Under the pieces are notes generated by a model that did no database searches, was not told where the DNA came from, and saw only the letters and a program-made list of their open reading frames with translations. The translations under genes and the position numbers were made by a program. Of a stretch of 64,000 nucleotides of DNA, positions 42,843-51,685 are shown piece by piece (position 1 is the stretch's first letter; the number at the start of each line of letters is the position of its first letter). The DNA lies in NCBI RefSeq assembly GCF_000731955.1, contig NZ_JNCK01000001.1:62001-126000 (forward strand), given 5' to 3'. The DNA comes from Halomonas zincidurans B6. Lineage in GTDB: Bacteria; Pseudomonadota; Gammaproteobacteria; Pseudomonadales; Halomonadaceae.

Positions 42843-43142
42843 ATGAAAGATGAAACGCTTTGGTCGCTGCTCAGCACCGGTGCGGCCATCGCCGCTGGCG
42901 TGGCGGCCAGGAACGGCGCGCGCAAGTCCTATGAACGCAAGATCGGCAAGCCACCGCTCGACCCCTACGAGCGTGATGTGAAGTGGCGCCATGCGCTGCT
43001 GTGGGGCGCAGGCACCGGCATGATCGTCGGCGTGTCGCGAATCATTGGTCGACGAGCCGGCAGCGAGGCGGTGCGGCGCGTCCAGCGTCGCCGCCAGCGC
43101 CGCCAGCGGCTGCTCGATTACGGCCCCCGCCCGCTGGGGTAG
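42843..43142 (+). CDS. DUF4235-family small protein
   Basis: A 99-residue protein with an N-terminal hydrophobic segment (LLSTGAAIAAGVAA), a second one (ALLWGAGTGMIVGVSRIIG) and a very basic tail (AVRRVQRRRQRRQRLLDYG). The pattern is that of DUF4235 inner-membrane proteins of unknown function. GAAGGAGA precedes the ATG. The last 101 bases overlap the convergent DMT-like gene on the other strand. Confidence 0.75.
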   Translation: MKDETLWSLLSTGAAIAAGVAARNGARKSYERKIGKPPLDPYERDVKWRHALLWGAGTGMIVGVSRIIGRRAGSEAVRRVQRRRQRRQRLLDYGPRPLG

Positions 43143-43731
43143 CATCGGCCTCGTATTCATCCGGCGCCAGCGGGGTGAGCACTGCGGGCACCCCGGGTAG
43201 CGTGATCAGCGTACCCAGCGCCATCGCCAGCCCGCCCAGCAGACCGAAGGTCGCCGCATCGCCGGTTTCGCCCAGTGGCAGCGCATCGAGCAGCCAATGT
43301 GCGATACGCGCGCCGAGTCCGCTCTCATGCGCCAGCGCGCCGAGGCTGGCGATCATCGAGGCCAGGCTGGCCGGGGTGCGGCGCAGCCCGGGCAGGTAGA
43401 CGGCAAACGACAGGCCGACGCCGAGCACCCCGAGCAGCAGGAAGCCGACGAGATCGGTGGAGTGCAGCGCGGCAATTACCTGGTCATGGTCCACGAGCAG
43501 CGCAAGCACCACCACGAACGTGCTGAAGGCGATGGCCAGCGTGGCGGGTACGGCGCCACGAGCGGCGGCATTCTGAAAGGACAGGATGAACAGCGCATAC
43601 GACAGCGCCGAGGCGATCCCCGCCGCCACGCCGATCGCCGTTATGCCCGATGCGCCACCATTGAGAAGGCCGGTGAGCAGGGCGACGCCCCACAGGGCGG
43701 CGGCCGCGATGATCCACGGTATGCCCGTCAC
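43042..43731 (-). CDS. Half-size DMT/EamA-like transporter, probably decayed
   Basis: A 229-residue frame starting at a GTG (43731) with a very strong AAGGAGGAG. Its helices (GIPWIIAAAALWGVALLTG, GIASALSYALFILSF, LAIAFSTFVVVLALL, DLVGFLLLGVLGVGLSFAV, RRTPASLASMIASLGAL, FGLLGGLAMALGTLI) look like the second EamA repeat of a ten-helix DMT exporter; the first repeat is absent. The last ~40 residues are Gly/Arg-rich and lie antisense to the DUF4235 gene, so the original 3' end seems lost. It is either a truncated pseudogene or a genuine half-size pump. Confidence 0.55.
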   Translation of the reverse strand: MTGIPWIIAAAALWGVALLTGLLNGGASGITAIGVAAGIASALSYALFILSFQNAAARGAVPATLAIAFSTFVVVLALLVDHDQVIAALHSTDLVGFLLLGVLGVGLSFAVYLPGLRRTPASLASMIASLGALAHESGLGARIAHWLLDALPLGETGDAATFGLLGGLAMALGTLITLPGVPAVLTPLAPDEYEADATPAGGGRNRAAAGGAGGDAGRAAPPRCRLVDQ

Positions 43732-43904
43732 GGACTCCTCCTTGAGTCGTGCCCCGCGAGGGACAAGGTCACTGAGCCTGGCATTATGGTCGAGCCTGGC
43801 CGGCAGGACCAAGCGCGTGGCGGATGGCTGCACGTGGCCGCGTGGCTGGGGTAGGCTGTGCTGCCATTTCGACCGAGCGGTAATGGCATTTCGCCCGGTA
43901 GCGC

Positions 43905-44969
43905 TCAGTTCACGCGGGGCGTCAGTTCGCCGGTCGCGTAGCGCTGGGCCATCGCCTCCAGGCCGAGCGGCTTGATGCGGCTGGCGTTGCCGGCGCTGCC
44001 GAAAGCCTCGAAACGCGCGATGCACAGCTCGCGCATGGCGCTGACGGTTTCCTTGAGAAACTGGCGCGGGTCGAACTCGGCCGGGTTATGGGCCAGAAAG
44101 CGCCGCACCGCGCCGGTCGAGGCCAGGCGCAGATCGGTGTCGATATTGACCTTGCGCACGCCGTGCCGGATGCCTTCGACGATCTCCTCGACCGGCACGC
44201 CGTAGGTCTCGGGGATCCTGCCGCCGTACTCGTTGATGATCTCCAGCCACTCCTGGGGTACCGACGAGGAGCCGTGCATCACCAGGTGGGTGTTGGGAAT
44301 GCGCTCGTGGATGTGGCGGATGCGCGCGATGGACAGCGTGTCGCCGGTCGGCGGGCGGCTGAACTTGTAGGCGCCGTGGCTGGTGCCGATGGCGATCGCC
44401 AGGGCATCGACATGGGTCGCGGCGACGAAGGCGGCGGCCTCCTCGGGGTCGGTGAGCAGCTGCTCGTGGGACAGCGTGCCCGCGGCGCCGATGCCGTCCT
44501 CCTCGCCGGCCTGGCCGGTTTCCAGCGAGCCCAGGCAGCCCAGTTCGCCCTCGACGGAAACCCCGCAGGCGTGCGCCATCTCGACGCTGCGCCGGGTGAC
44601 CTCGACGTTGTAGGCGTAGTTGGCCGGGGTCTTGCCGTCGGCCTCGAGCGAGCCGTCCATCATCACCGACGAGAAGCCCAGCTGGATCGAACGCTGGCAG
44701 ACCGCGGGGCTGGTGCCATGGTCCTGATGCATGACCACCGGAATGTGCGGGAACTCCTCGATCGCGGCCAGGATCAGGTGGCGCAGGAAGGGTGCGCCGG
44801 CGTATTGGCGGGCGCCGGCGGAGGCCTGGACGATCACCGGCGAATCGGTGGCATCGGCGGCTTCCATGATGGCGCGCATCTGTTCCAGATTGTTGGCGTT
44901 GAACGCGGGAACGCCGTAGCCATGGTCGGCGGCGTGGTCGAGGAGTTGGCGCAGGCTGATCAGGGCCAT
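43905..44969 (-). CDS. fba: Class II fructose-bisphosphate aldolase
   Basis: A 354-residue zinc aldolase that splits fructose-1,6-bisphosphate into glyceraldehyde-3-phosphate and dihydroxyacetone phosphate, or runs in reverse for gluconeogenesis. VVMHQDHGTSPAVC (about 78-91) carries the catalytic Asp and a zinc His. GTSHGAYKF and VMHGSSSVPQEW hold further zinc/phosphate residues. It is the last gene of epd-pgk-fba. A hairpin (45015-45036) separates it from pgk. Confidence 0.96.
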   Translation of the reverse strand: MALISLRQLLDHAADHGYGVPAFNANNLEQMRAIMEAADATDSPVIVQASAGARQYAGAPFLRHLILAAIEEFPHIPVVMHQDHGTSPAVCQRSIQLGFSSVMMDGSLEADGKTPANYAYNVEVTRRSVEMAHACGVSVEGELGCLGSLETGQAGEEDGIGAAGTLSHEQLLTDPEEAAAFVAATHVDALAIAIGTSHGAYKFSRPPTGDTLSIARIRHIHERIPNTHLVMHGSSSVPQEWLEIINEYGGRIPETYGVPVEEIVEGIRHGVRKVNIDTDLRLASTGAVRRFLAHNPAEFDPRQFLKETVSAMRELCIARFEAFGSAGNASRIKPLGLEAMAQRYATGELTPRVN

Positions 44970-45014
44970 GGGTGTGCGTTTTCCTGATGGTCGTAAGTGA
45001 GGCGTTTAATAAGT

Positions 45015-45036
45015 GGGGCGGCTAAAGCGCCGCCCC
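45015..45036. terminator. Hairpin between pgk and fba
   Basis: GGGGCGGC, 6-base loop, GCCGCCCC: 8 perfect GC pairs in the pgk-fba gap. No T-run follows on the minus strand. It may set relative mRNA levels of the two genes or act as a stability element. Confidence 0.55.
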
Positions 45037-45060
45037 GGGTTGGTGGTGCTGGTTTTTAGC

Positions 45061-46239
45061 TTACCTGGCGGCGGCTTGCCTGGCCCCGTCCTGCAGGGCG
45101 ATCACCGCCGGCAGTTGCTTGCCCTCGACGTACTCGAGGAAGGCGCCGCCGCCGGTGGAGATATACGAGACTTTATCCTCGATGGCGTACTTGTCGATCG
45201 CCGCGAGGGTGTCGCCGCCACCGGCGATCGAGAAGCCGTTGCTCGCGGCGATCGCCTTGGACAACGCCTCGGTGCCCTTGCCGAACTGATCGATCTCGAA
45301 CACCCCGACCGGGCCGTTCCAGAGGATGGTGCCGGCGTCCTTGAGCAGCGCGGCGAAGCGCGACGCGGTCTCGGGGCCGATGTCGAGGATCATCTCGTCG
45401 TCGCCGACCTGATCGACCGGACGCACCACCGCCTCGGCCGATTCGGAGAACTCGGTGGCCACCACCACGTCCGTAGGCAGCGGGATCTCGACCTTGGCCA
45501 TCAACGCCTTGGCCTGGTCGACCAGGTCGGCCTCGTGCAGCGACTTGCCGACGTTGTGGCCCGCCGCGGCGATGAAGGTGTTGGCGATACCGCCACCGAC
45601 GATCAATTGATCGCACTTCTCGGACAGTGCCGTGAGCACCTCGAGCTTGGTCGAGACCTTGGAGCCGCCGACGATTGCCACCATCGGCCGCGCCGGTTTG
45701 GCCAAGGCCTTTTCCAGCGCCTCGAGTTCCTTGGCAAGCAGCGGCCCGGCGCAGGCGTCGGCGGCGAAGCGCGCCACGCCGTGGGTCGAGGCCTGGGCGC
45801 GGTGGGCGGTGCCGAAGGCATCCATGACGTAGATGTCGCAGAGCGTGGCGTAGGCCCGGGCCAGCGCCTCGTCGTCGCTTTTCTCGCCGCGGTTGTAGCG
45901 CACGTTCTCGAGCAGCACGACCTCGCCGTCGGCGACTTCGACCGGTGTATCGAGGTAGTCGTCGACCAGCCGTACCGGCTGGCCGAGCAGCGTGCCGAGA
46001 TGAGTGGCCACCGGGGCCAGCGAGAATTCGTCGGCGGGCTCGCCTTCGCTGGGACGGCCCAGGTGGCTCATCAGCAGCACCTTGGCGCCGGCGTCGCGCG
46101 CCGCCTCGATGGTCGGCAAGCAGGCGCGGATGCGGGCGTCGGAGGTGACGCGGCCCTGCTTGACCGGGACGTTGAGATCTTCGCGAATCAGCACGCGCTT
46201 TCCGGCGAGTGCCAGGTCGGTCATCTTGCGCACGTTCAT
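45061..46239 (-). CDS. pgk: Phosphoglycerate kinase
   Basis: A 392-residue glycolytic kinase, 1,3-bisphosphoglycerate plus ADP to 3-phosphoglycerate plus ATP. N-terminal KRVLIREDLNVPVKQG (substrate Arg), HLGRPSEGEP and the nucleotide-binding end (LDIGPETASRFA, FEIDQFGKGTEALSKAI, STGGGAFLEYVEGK) are standard. AGGAG precedes the ATG. Middle gene of epd-pgk-fba. Confidence 0.97.
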   Translation of the reverse strand: MNVRKMTDLALAGKRVLIREDLNVPVKQGRVTSDARIRACLPTIEAARDAGAKVLLMSHLGRPSEGEPADEFSLAPVATHLGTLLGQPVRLVDDYLDTPVEVADGEVVLLENVRYNRGEKSDDEALARAYATLCDIYVMDAFGTAHRAQASTHGVARFAADACAGPLLAKELEALEKALAKPARPMVAIVGGSKVSTKLEVLTALSEKCDQLIVGGGIANTFIAAAGHNVGKSLHEADLVDQAKALMAKVEIPLPTDVVVATEFSESAEAVVRPVDQVGDDEMILDIGPETASRFAALLKDAGTILWNGPVGVFEIDQFGKGTEALSKAIAASNGFSIAGGGDTLAAIDKYAIEDKVSYISTGGGAFLEYVEGKQLPAVIALQDGARQAAAR

Positions 46240-46308
46240 GGACGGATGCTCCTGATGGTGGCTGAACCCGTTGGCTGAACCCGGATAGCCTTGTCGGGGC
46301 GGGCGGTG

Positions 46309-47346
46309 TCACTCGGCACGCGCATCGAGTTCGGCCAGTCGCGCGGCGACGTCGAGCATGCGGTTGGCGAAGCCCCACTCGTTGTCGAACCAGCTGAGCA
46401 GCTTGACCAGGTGGCCGCCGGCGACCCGGGTCTGAGTGGCGTCCACGATACCCGAGCGCGGGTCGTGGTTGAAGTCGACCGAGGCCAGGGGCTCTTCCGT
46501 GTAGCCGAGCCGCCCGGCCAGGCGCGCGCGGCTGGCCTCGGCGAGCAGCGCGTTGACGGTGGCCGCATCGCACGCCTGGCGCACCGAGATCGCCATGTCC
46601 ATCGCCGAGACGTTGATCGTCGGCACCCGCACGTGCAGGCACTCGAAGCGGCCGGCGAGCGTCGGCATCAGCCGCTCGATGCCGCGCGCCAGGCCGGTAT
46701 CGACGGGGATGATCGACTGCATCGCCGAGCGCGTCAGGCGCAGGTCGGACTTGTGATAGGCGTCGATTACCGGCTGGTCGTTCATCGCCGAGTGGATGGT
46801 GGTGGTCACGCCGTGCTCGATGCCCAGCGCTTCGTCGAGCACGGTGAGGATCGGAATCAGGCAGTTGGTGGTGCACGAGGCCGCCGAGACGATGCGCATC
46901 GCCGGCTCGAGGGCGGCTTCGTTGATGCCGCCGACCACGGTCAGGTCGACGTCGGATTCGGCGGGCTGCGAGAACAGCAGGCGCCGGGCCCCGGCGGCGA
47001 GGTGAAGCTCGGCGGTGGCGCGGTCCTTGAAACTGCCCGAGCACTCGATCACCAGGTCGATCTCCAGCTCCTGCCAGGGCAGGCGCTGCGGGTCGGGCTC
47101 ACGGAGCAGGGCGATCGACCGGCCGTTGATGGTGAGCGTGTCGCCGTCGCTCGCGACCTCGCCGGGGAAACGCCCGTGGGTGGTGTCGTAGCGGGTCAGG
47201 TAGGCGACGGTCGCCAAGTCGGAAAGCTCGTTGATCGCGACTACCTCGAGCCCCGCTTCGCCCCCGAGTTCGGGGCGCTCGACCAGTGCGCGCAGCACAC
47301 ACTGGCCGATGCGGCCGTAACCGTTGATGGCGATGCGATGGGGCAT
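46309..47346 (-). CDS. epd: Erythrose-4-phosphate dehydrogenase (Epd)
   Basis: A 345-residue GAPDH-family enzyme. The NAD motif NGYGRIGQCVLRALVE is at residues 8-23, the active-site cysteine in SAASCTTNCLIP (about 160) and the end VSWFDNEWGFANRMLD-like segment reads LLSWFDNEWGFANRML. The whole sequence follows E. coli Epd, which oxidises erythrose-4-phosphate for pyridoxal phosphate synthesis, more closely than GapA. It leads epd-pgk-fba as in E. coli. A GAPDH role is the alternative. Start 47346 is the only reasonable one. Confidence 0.88.
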   Translation of the reverse strand: MPHRIAINGYGRIGQCVLRALVERPELGGEAGLEVVAINELSDLATVAYLTRYDTTHGRFPGEVASDGDTLTINGRSIALLREPDPQRLPWQELEIDLVIECSGSFKDRATAELHLAAGARRLLFSQPAESDVDLTVVGGINEAALEPAMRIVSAASCTTNCLIPILTVLDEALGIEHGVTTTIHSAMNDQPVIDAYHKSDLRLTRSAMQSIIPVDTGLARGIERLMPTLAGRFECLHVRVPTINVSAMDMAISVRQACDAATVNALLAEASRARLAGRLGYTEEPLASVDFNHDPRSGIVDATQTRVAGGHLVKLLSWFDNEWGFANRMLDVAARLAELDARAE

Positions 47347-47444
47347 GGAGGGCTCGGCGATGGTGGTGATCAGGAGCGCGATTCTAGCGCAAAGCGCGCG
47401 GCGCCCCAACCGGCCGGCTCTCGGGCCACGGCCACGGCCACGGT

Positions 47445-48422
47445 TCAGTCGATGTGCGGGTCGAGCAGCAGCCGGCCATGGATGTCGCCGTTGATCATCG
47501 CCTCGGCGCGCTCGGCGATCATCTCCATGCCGAGCTCTTCGTAATGCATGGCGTGACGCACCGCTTCGGGGAGCTCGGCGATATGCTGCCAGGCCTCGCG
47601 GCGCCGGGCCAGAGGTTGCATCGCGCTGTCGATACCAAGCAGCGAGACGCCGCGCAGGATGAACGGCATCACCGTGGTGGGCAGTTCGCTGCCGCCGGCC
47701 AGGCCCACCGCGGCGACCAGTCCGTGGTACTCCATCTGTGCCAGCACGTTGGCCAAGACGTTGTCGCCGACGGTGTCGATGGCGCCGGCCCAGCGGCTCT
47801 TCTCCAGCGGTCGCGGTTCGCCTTCGAACTCGTGGCGTCCCAGCACTTCGCTCGCACCCAGCTCCTTGAGCCACGCCTCCTGGTTGGGCTTGCCGGTGAC
47901 CGCATGCACTTCATAGCCGTAGTGGGCGAGCATCTTCACCGCCCAACTGCCCACGCCGCCGGTGGCGCCGGTGACCACCACCCGGGCACCGCGCGCCAGG
48001 CCGGCTTCCTGCAGGCGCATCACGCTGAGCATGGCGCTGAGTCCGGCGGTACCGAACAGCATCGCCTCGCGGGTAGAGAGCGCCTCGGGGCAGGCCACCA
48101 GCCACTCCTCGTCGACCCGCATGGTCTCGGCGAAGCCGCCCCAGTAGCGTTCGCCGACGCCCCAGCCGGTAAGGATCACCTTGTCGCCCCGGGCGAAGCG
48201 CCCGCCCTCGCAACTGCGCACCGTGCCGGCGAAGTCGATGCCCGGCACGAACGGGTAGTCGCGGACGATCTTGCCCTTGCCGGTCACCGCCAGCGCGTCC
48301 TTGTAGTTGAGATCGGAAAAGTCGATGTCGACGGTCACGGCGCGCTCGGGCAGGCGCTCCTCGTCGATCGTTTCGACCCGGGCGCGCGGGTCTTCATCCT
48401 TGAGCATCAGCACGCGGGGCAT
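47445..48422 (-). CDS. acuI: Acrylyl-CoA reductase AcuI / YhdH-type MDR oxidoreductase
   Basis: A 325-residue zinc-independent medium-chain reductase that reduces acryloyl-CoA to propionyl-CoA with NADPH. Motifs: DFSDLNYKDALAVTGKGKIV, PGIDFAGTV, GATGGVGSWAVKMLAHYGYEV (cofactor loop, about 152-172) and EEWLVACPEALS. Start 48422 is 6 bases from AGGAG; an ATG two codons earlier is too close. In marine bacteria AcuI belongs to DMSP/acrylate detoxification; no dddX genes are nearby. Confidence 0.9.
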   Translation of the reverse strand: MPRVLMLKDEDPRARVETIDEERLPERAVTVDIDFSDLNYKDALAVTGKGKIVRDYPFVPGIDFAGTVRSCEGGRFARGDKVILTGWGVGERYWGGFAETMRVDEEWLVACPEALSTREAMLFGTAGLSAMLSVMRLQEAGLARGARVVVTGATGGVGSWAVKMLAHYGYEVHAVTGKPNQEAWLKELGASEVLGRHEFEGEPRPLEKSRWAGAIDTVGDNVLANVLAQMEYHGLVAAVGLAGGSELPTTVMPFILRGVSLLGIDSAMQPLARRREAWQHIAELPEAVRHAMHYEELGMEMIAERAEAMINGDIHGRLLLDPHID

Positions 48423-48636
48423 GGTCATCTCCTGATGTTGGGCATTTCGCGACCATCCCAGACTAGCCGGCCTGGCGGGGTCCGGCAACGCCGGCCCGAG
48501 CGCGGATGCTTGCCAGTGCGGGGGCCTTTGCTACCATCGACGGATTGCCGGCATGCCGCCCGGAGCAGCATGCCGGAAGTCTCGACAGGCCCGGCAAGTG
48601 GGTGCCCAAGGCGCGCAACAGGAGCGAAATGGCAGC

Positions 48637-49008
48637 ATGAAACCACGCGAAACCGGCTGGCGGCACTTGGTGCATTCGACCCGCTATTCCCTCAAGGGCT
48701 TGAAGGCGGCGTTCGCCAACGAGGCGGCCTTTCGCCAGGAGGCGGTGCTGTGCCTGTTGCTGCTGCCGCTGGCCTGGTGGGTCGGCGAGACCCCGGTCGA
48801 ATGGCTGTTGCTGGTCGGTAGCTGCGTGGCGGTGCTGATCGTCGAACTGCTCAACAGCGCAGTGGAGACCGTGGTCGATCGCATCGGTCCCGAGCATCAC
48901 GTGTTGTCGGGGCGCGCCAAGGACATCGGCTCCGCCGCGGTGATGCTGTCGCTGGTCATGGCCGGGCTGACCTGGGGCTTGCTGCTCTGGCAGCGTCTGC
49001 TCGGCTGA
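48637..49008 (+). CDS. dgkA: Diacylglycerol kinase
   Basis: A 123-residue inner-membrane enzyme, same size as E. coli DgkA (122), that phosphorylates diacylglycerol released by envelope synthesis. The signature VELLNSAVETVVDRIG (about 68-83) holds the catalytic Glu and Asn. Three helices are visible. An AGGAG lies 12 bases before the ATG at 48637, a slightly long spacing. It is followed by a 248-bp gap with no visible gene before adk. Confidence 0.95.
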   Translation: MKPRETGWRHLVHSTRYSLKGLKAAFANEAAFRQEAVLCLLLLPLAWWVGETPVEWLLLVGSCVAVLIVELLNSAVETVVDRIGPEHHVLSGRAKDIGSAAVMLSLVMAGLTWGLLLWQRLLG

Positions 49009-49256
49009 TGCCGCCCGGCGCGAAGCAATGAGCGCAGCGCACGGCTGGCTTCTACAGTGACAGTGGAAGGGCTGGGTGCGTCAGCGTGTCGCGTTCAGCC
49101 GTTTGTCTGCTTGTCTGGCCGCGACGCCCCCGGTATCGTCACGGGTCTTTCCATTAGTTACGGACGTAGTCACGGACGGCGCCGCCTCCGACACCCACTA
49201 TGCCGCCAGCGTCAATAACAAAATTGGCCGCGAAAAAATCTAAAGGAGCAGCACAG

Positions 49257-49913
49257 ATGCGTTTGATCCTCTTGGGCGCCCCCGGTGCCGGCAAAGGTAC
49301 GCAAGCCCAGTTCATTTGCGAGCGCTTCGGCATTCCGCAGATTTCCACCGGCGACATGCTGCGCACCGCGGTCAAGGAAGGCAGCGATCTGGGCCTCAAG
49401 GTCAAGGAGATCATGAACGGCGGCGGACTGGTGTCCGACGACATCATCATCGCCCTGGTCAAGGAGCGCATCGGCCAGCCGGACTGTGCCAACGGTTTCC
49501 TGTTCGATGGCTTTCCACGGACCATTCCCCAGGCCGACGCGATGAAGGAAGCCGGCGTCAAGCTCGATCACGTGGTCGAGATCGCGGTCGACGACGAGGA
49601 GATCGTCAAGCGCCTGGCGGGGCGCCGTGTGCATCCCGACTCGGGGCGCGTCTATCATCTCGAATACCATCCGCCCCGGGAAGAGGGCAAGGATGACGTC
49701 ACCGGCGAGACGCTGATCCAGCGCGAGGACGATCGCGAGTCGACGGTGCGCAATCGGCTGTCGGTCTATCACGATCAGACCGAACCGCTAATCGCCTACT
49801 ACCGCGAGTGGGCCGAGCAGGCGCCCGGCGAGGCGCCGGCCTACCACCGCATCGCCGGGATCGGCACGGTCGACGACATCAAGCGGCAGGTGATCGAAGC
49901 GCTGGAAGGCTGA
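49257..49913 (+). CDS. adk: Adenylate kinase
   Basis: A 218-residue kinase, AMP plus ATP to two ADP. P-loop GAPGAGKGTQAQFI at residues 7-20, AMP-binding FPRTIPQADAM and the lid (GRRVHPDSGRVYHLEYHPP, about 122-140) are canonical; the lid lacks the four-Cys zinc site. AAAGGAG precedes the ATG. A 13-bp hairpin follows the stop by 20 bases. Confidence 0.98.
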   Translation: MRLILLGAPGAGKGTQAQFICERFGIPQISTGDMLRTAVKEGSDLGLKVKEIMNGGGLVSDDIIIALVKERIGQPDCANGFLFDGFPRTIPQADAMKEAGVKLDHVVEIAVDDEEIVKRLAGRRVHPDSGRVYHLEYHPPREEGKDDVTGETLIQREDDRESTVRNRLSVYHDQTEPLIAYYREWAEQAPGEAPAYHRIAGIGTVDDIKRQVIEALEG

Positions 49914-49933
49914 GGCCCCGAGCTAGCCCGCAC

Positions 49934-49968
49934 ACACGCAGCCCGGTCCCGGTGGCCGGGCTGCGTGT
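49934..49968 (+). terminator. Terminator-like hairpin after adk
   Basis: ACACGCAGCCCGG, 9-base loop, CCGGGCTGCGTGT: 13 perfect pairs. No T-run follows, so it may be a stabilising or Rho-assisted element. Confidence 0.65.
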
Positions 49969-50050
49969 ATCGGGTGGCAGCCGCGCGCGGCTTTTGCCGG
50001 CTCGCCGCCGGCCGTATAATGCCCGCGCCATTCCACCAGGCGTAACTGCC

Positions 50051-50737
50051 ATGTCGACACTGCTGGCCCTGGATGCTTCCTCGAGCGCCTGTTCATGCGC
50101 GCTGTGGCGCGACGGCGAGGTGCTCTCGCGTTTCGCGCTGACCCCCCGCGAGCACACCCGGCGCTTGATGCCGATGATCGATGAATTGCTCGCCGAGGCC
50201 GGGCTCTCCACCGCCGATCTTGATGCGCTGGCCTATGGCCACGGGCCGGGTTCGTTCACCGGCCTGCGGATCGCCGCCGGCGTCGCACAAGGCCTGGCGT
50301 TCGGCCTCGAACGGCCGCTGATCGGCGTGTCGACGCTCGAGGCGCTGGCGCTGGCCGCGCATCATCAACTGCACGTGCGCTACGTGGTGCCCGCGCTCGA
50401 CGCGCGCATGAACGAGATCTATGTCGCCGCCTATCATTGCCGCGACGGTGAACTCACTGTACTGGCCGACGAGGCGGTGTTGCCCCCCGAGGGTTTCGAA
50501 CTGCCCGACGAGCGCCGCGATGTCGACTGGTGTGGCGTGGGCTCCGGCTGGACGCTGTGGGAGGCGATGCCGGCCAGGGTGCAGGATGCCCTGGCCCAGC
50601 GCCTGCCCGAGCGTCAGCCCAGTGCGGAATGGATGGCGCGTCTGGCCGCCCGGGCGCAGGCGCGTGGCGAGGGCCGGGCGCCGCACGAGGCCACGCCGGT
50701 CTATCTGCGCAACGAGGTGGCCTGGAAGCGTGCCTAG
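50051..50737 (+). CDS. tsaB: tRNA threonylcarbamoyladenosine biosynthesis protein TsaB
   Basis: A 228-residue ASKHA-fold protein that acts with TsaD and TsaE to make the t6A modification at position 37 of ANN-decoding tRNAs. LALDASSSACSCALW opens the fold, and YGHGPGSFTGLRIAAGVAQGLAFG (about 63-86) is the TsaB signature. The start at 50051 is preferred; a longer frame upstream has no site. It follows adk directly. Confidence 0.95.
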   Translation: MSTLLALDASSSACSCALWRDGEVLSRFALTPREHTRRLMPMIDELLAEAGLSTADLDALAYGHGPGSFTGLRIAAGVAQGLAFGLERPLIGVSTLEALALAAHHQLHVRYVVPALDARMNEIYVAAYHCRDGELTVLADEAVLPPEGFELPDERRDVDWCGVGSGWTLWEAMPARVQDALAQRLPERQPSAEWMARLAARAQARGEGRAPHEATPVYLRNEVAWKRA

Positions 50738-50869
50738 ACCTAATCCCCGCGTTGGGCATTCGGCGGCCGCTCGTTGAACGACGCCGGAGCCGATTCGTTT
50801 ATTCTCCTCTGCGCGCCTCCCTTGCCGGCGGCGTGTCGCGGATTTCGTTGATCACAAGGACGGCTGACA

Positions 50870-51685
50870 ATGGATTGGTTCCAGTTGGTTGCGCTTTCGC
50901 TCATCCAGGGGCTCACCGAGTTTCTGCCGATCTCCTCGTCGGCGCACCTGATTCTGCCCTCGCAGCTTCTCGGCTGGCCCGACCAGGGGCTGGCCTTCGA
51001 CGTCGCCGTGCATGTCGGCACGCTGGCGGCGGTAATGATGGCCTTTCGCCGCGAGGTGGCGGGCATCATCGTCGGCTGGTTCGGCCAGTTCGCCGGTGGC
51101 GGGTCGCTGGCCTCGCGCCAGACCGATGCCAGCTGGCTGGGCTGGATGGTACTGCTGGCGACGCTGCCGGCGGTGATCGCCGGCGGGTTGTTCAACGACC
51201 TGGTCGAGACCTCGCTGCGCTCGTCGCTGGTGATCGCGCTGGCGACGCTGGGTTTCGGTCTGCTGCTGTGGTGGGCCGACGTGCGTGGCAGTCGTAACCG
51301 CGATATGGCCAGCCTGACCCTCAAGGCGGCGCTGATCGTCGGGCTGTTTCAAGCGCTGGCGCTGATCCCCGGAACCTCGCGCTCGGGCATCACCATCACT
51401 GCGGCGCTGCTGCTGGGCTTCGATCGCCAGAGTTCGGCGCGCTTCTCGTTTCTGCTGTCGATTCCGCTGATCATCGCCGCGGGCACTCTGAAGGGCCTGG
51501 AACTCGCCAAGGCCGGCACCGATACCGCACTGCACGACGTGCTGCTGGGCGCCGGTCTGTCGTTCGTTGCCGCATTGGCATGCATCAAGCTGTTCCTGGC
51601 AGCGCTGGATCGCATCGGCTTGTGGCCGTTCGCCGTTTATCGACTGGTACTCGGCGTCGTGCTGCTGGGGTTGTGGCTGGCATGA
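50870..51685 (+). CDS. uppP: Undecaprenyl-diphosphatase
   Basis: A 271-residue membrane phosphatase that recycles the C55 lipid carrier of cell-wall synthesis and confers bacitracin tolerance. EFLPISSSAHLILP (about 21-34) and PGTSRSGITITAALLLGFDR (about 166-185) are the two active-site motifs. The last 4 bases overlap the rsmJ start (ATGA), so they are coupled. Confidence 0.97.
   Translation: MDWFQLVALSLIQGLTEFLPISSSAHLILPSQLLGWPDQGLAFDVAVHVGTLAAVMMAFRREVAGIIVGWFGQFAGGGSLASRQTDASWLGWMVLLATLPAVIAGGLFNDLVETSLRSSLVIALATLGFGLLLWWADVRGSRNRDMASLTLKAALIVGLFQALALIPGTSRSGITITAALLLGFDRQSSARFSFLLSIPLIIAAGTLKGLELAKAGTDTALHDVLLGAGLSFVAALACIKLFLAALDRIGLWPFAVYRLVLGVVLLGLWLA

Noticed and set aside
45173..47044. 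623-residue minus-strand frame across pgk and epd
   Set aside because: Wrong frame of two recognised glycolytic genes; composition Arg/Gly-rich.
49009..49256. Possible small RNA or gene between dgkA and adk
   Set aside because: No frame, promoter pair or terminator stands out; only short direct repeats of TACGGACG type.
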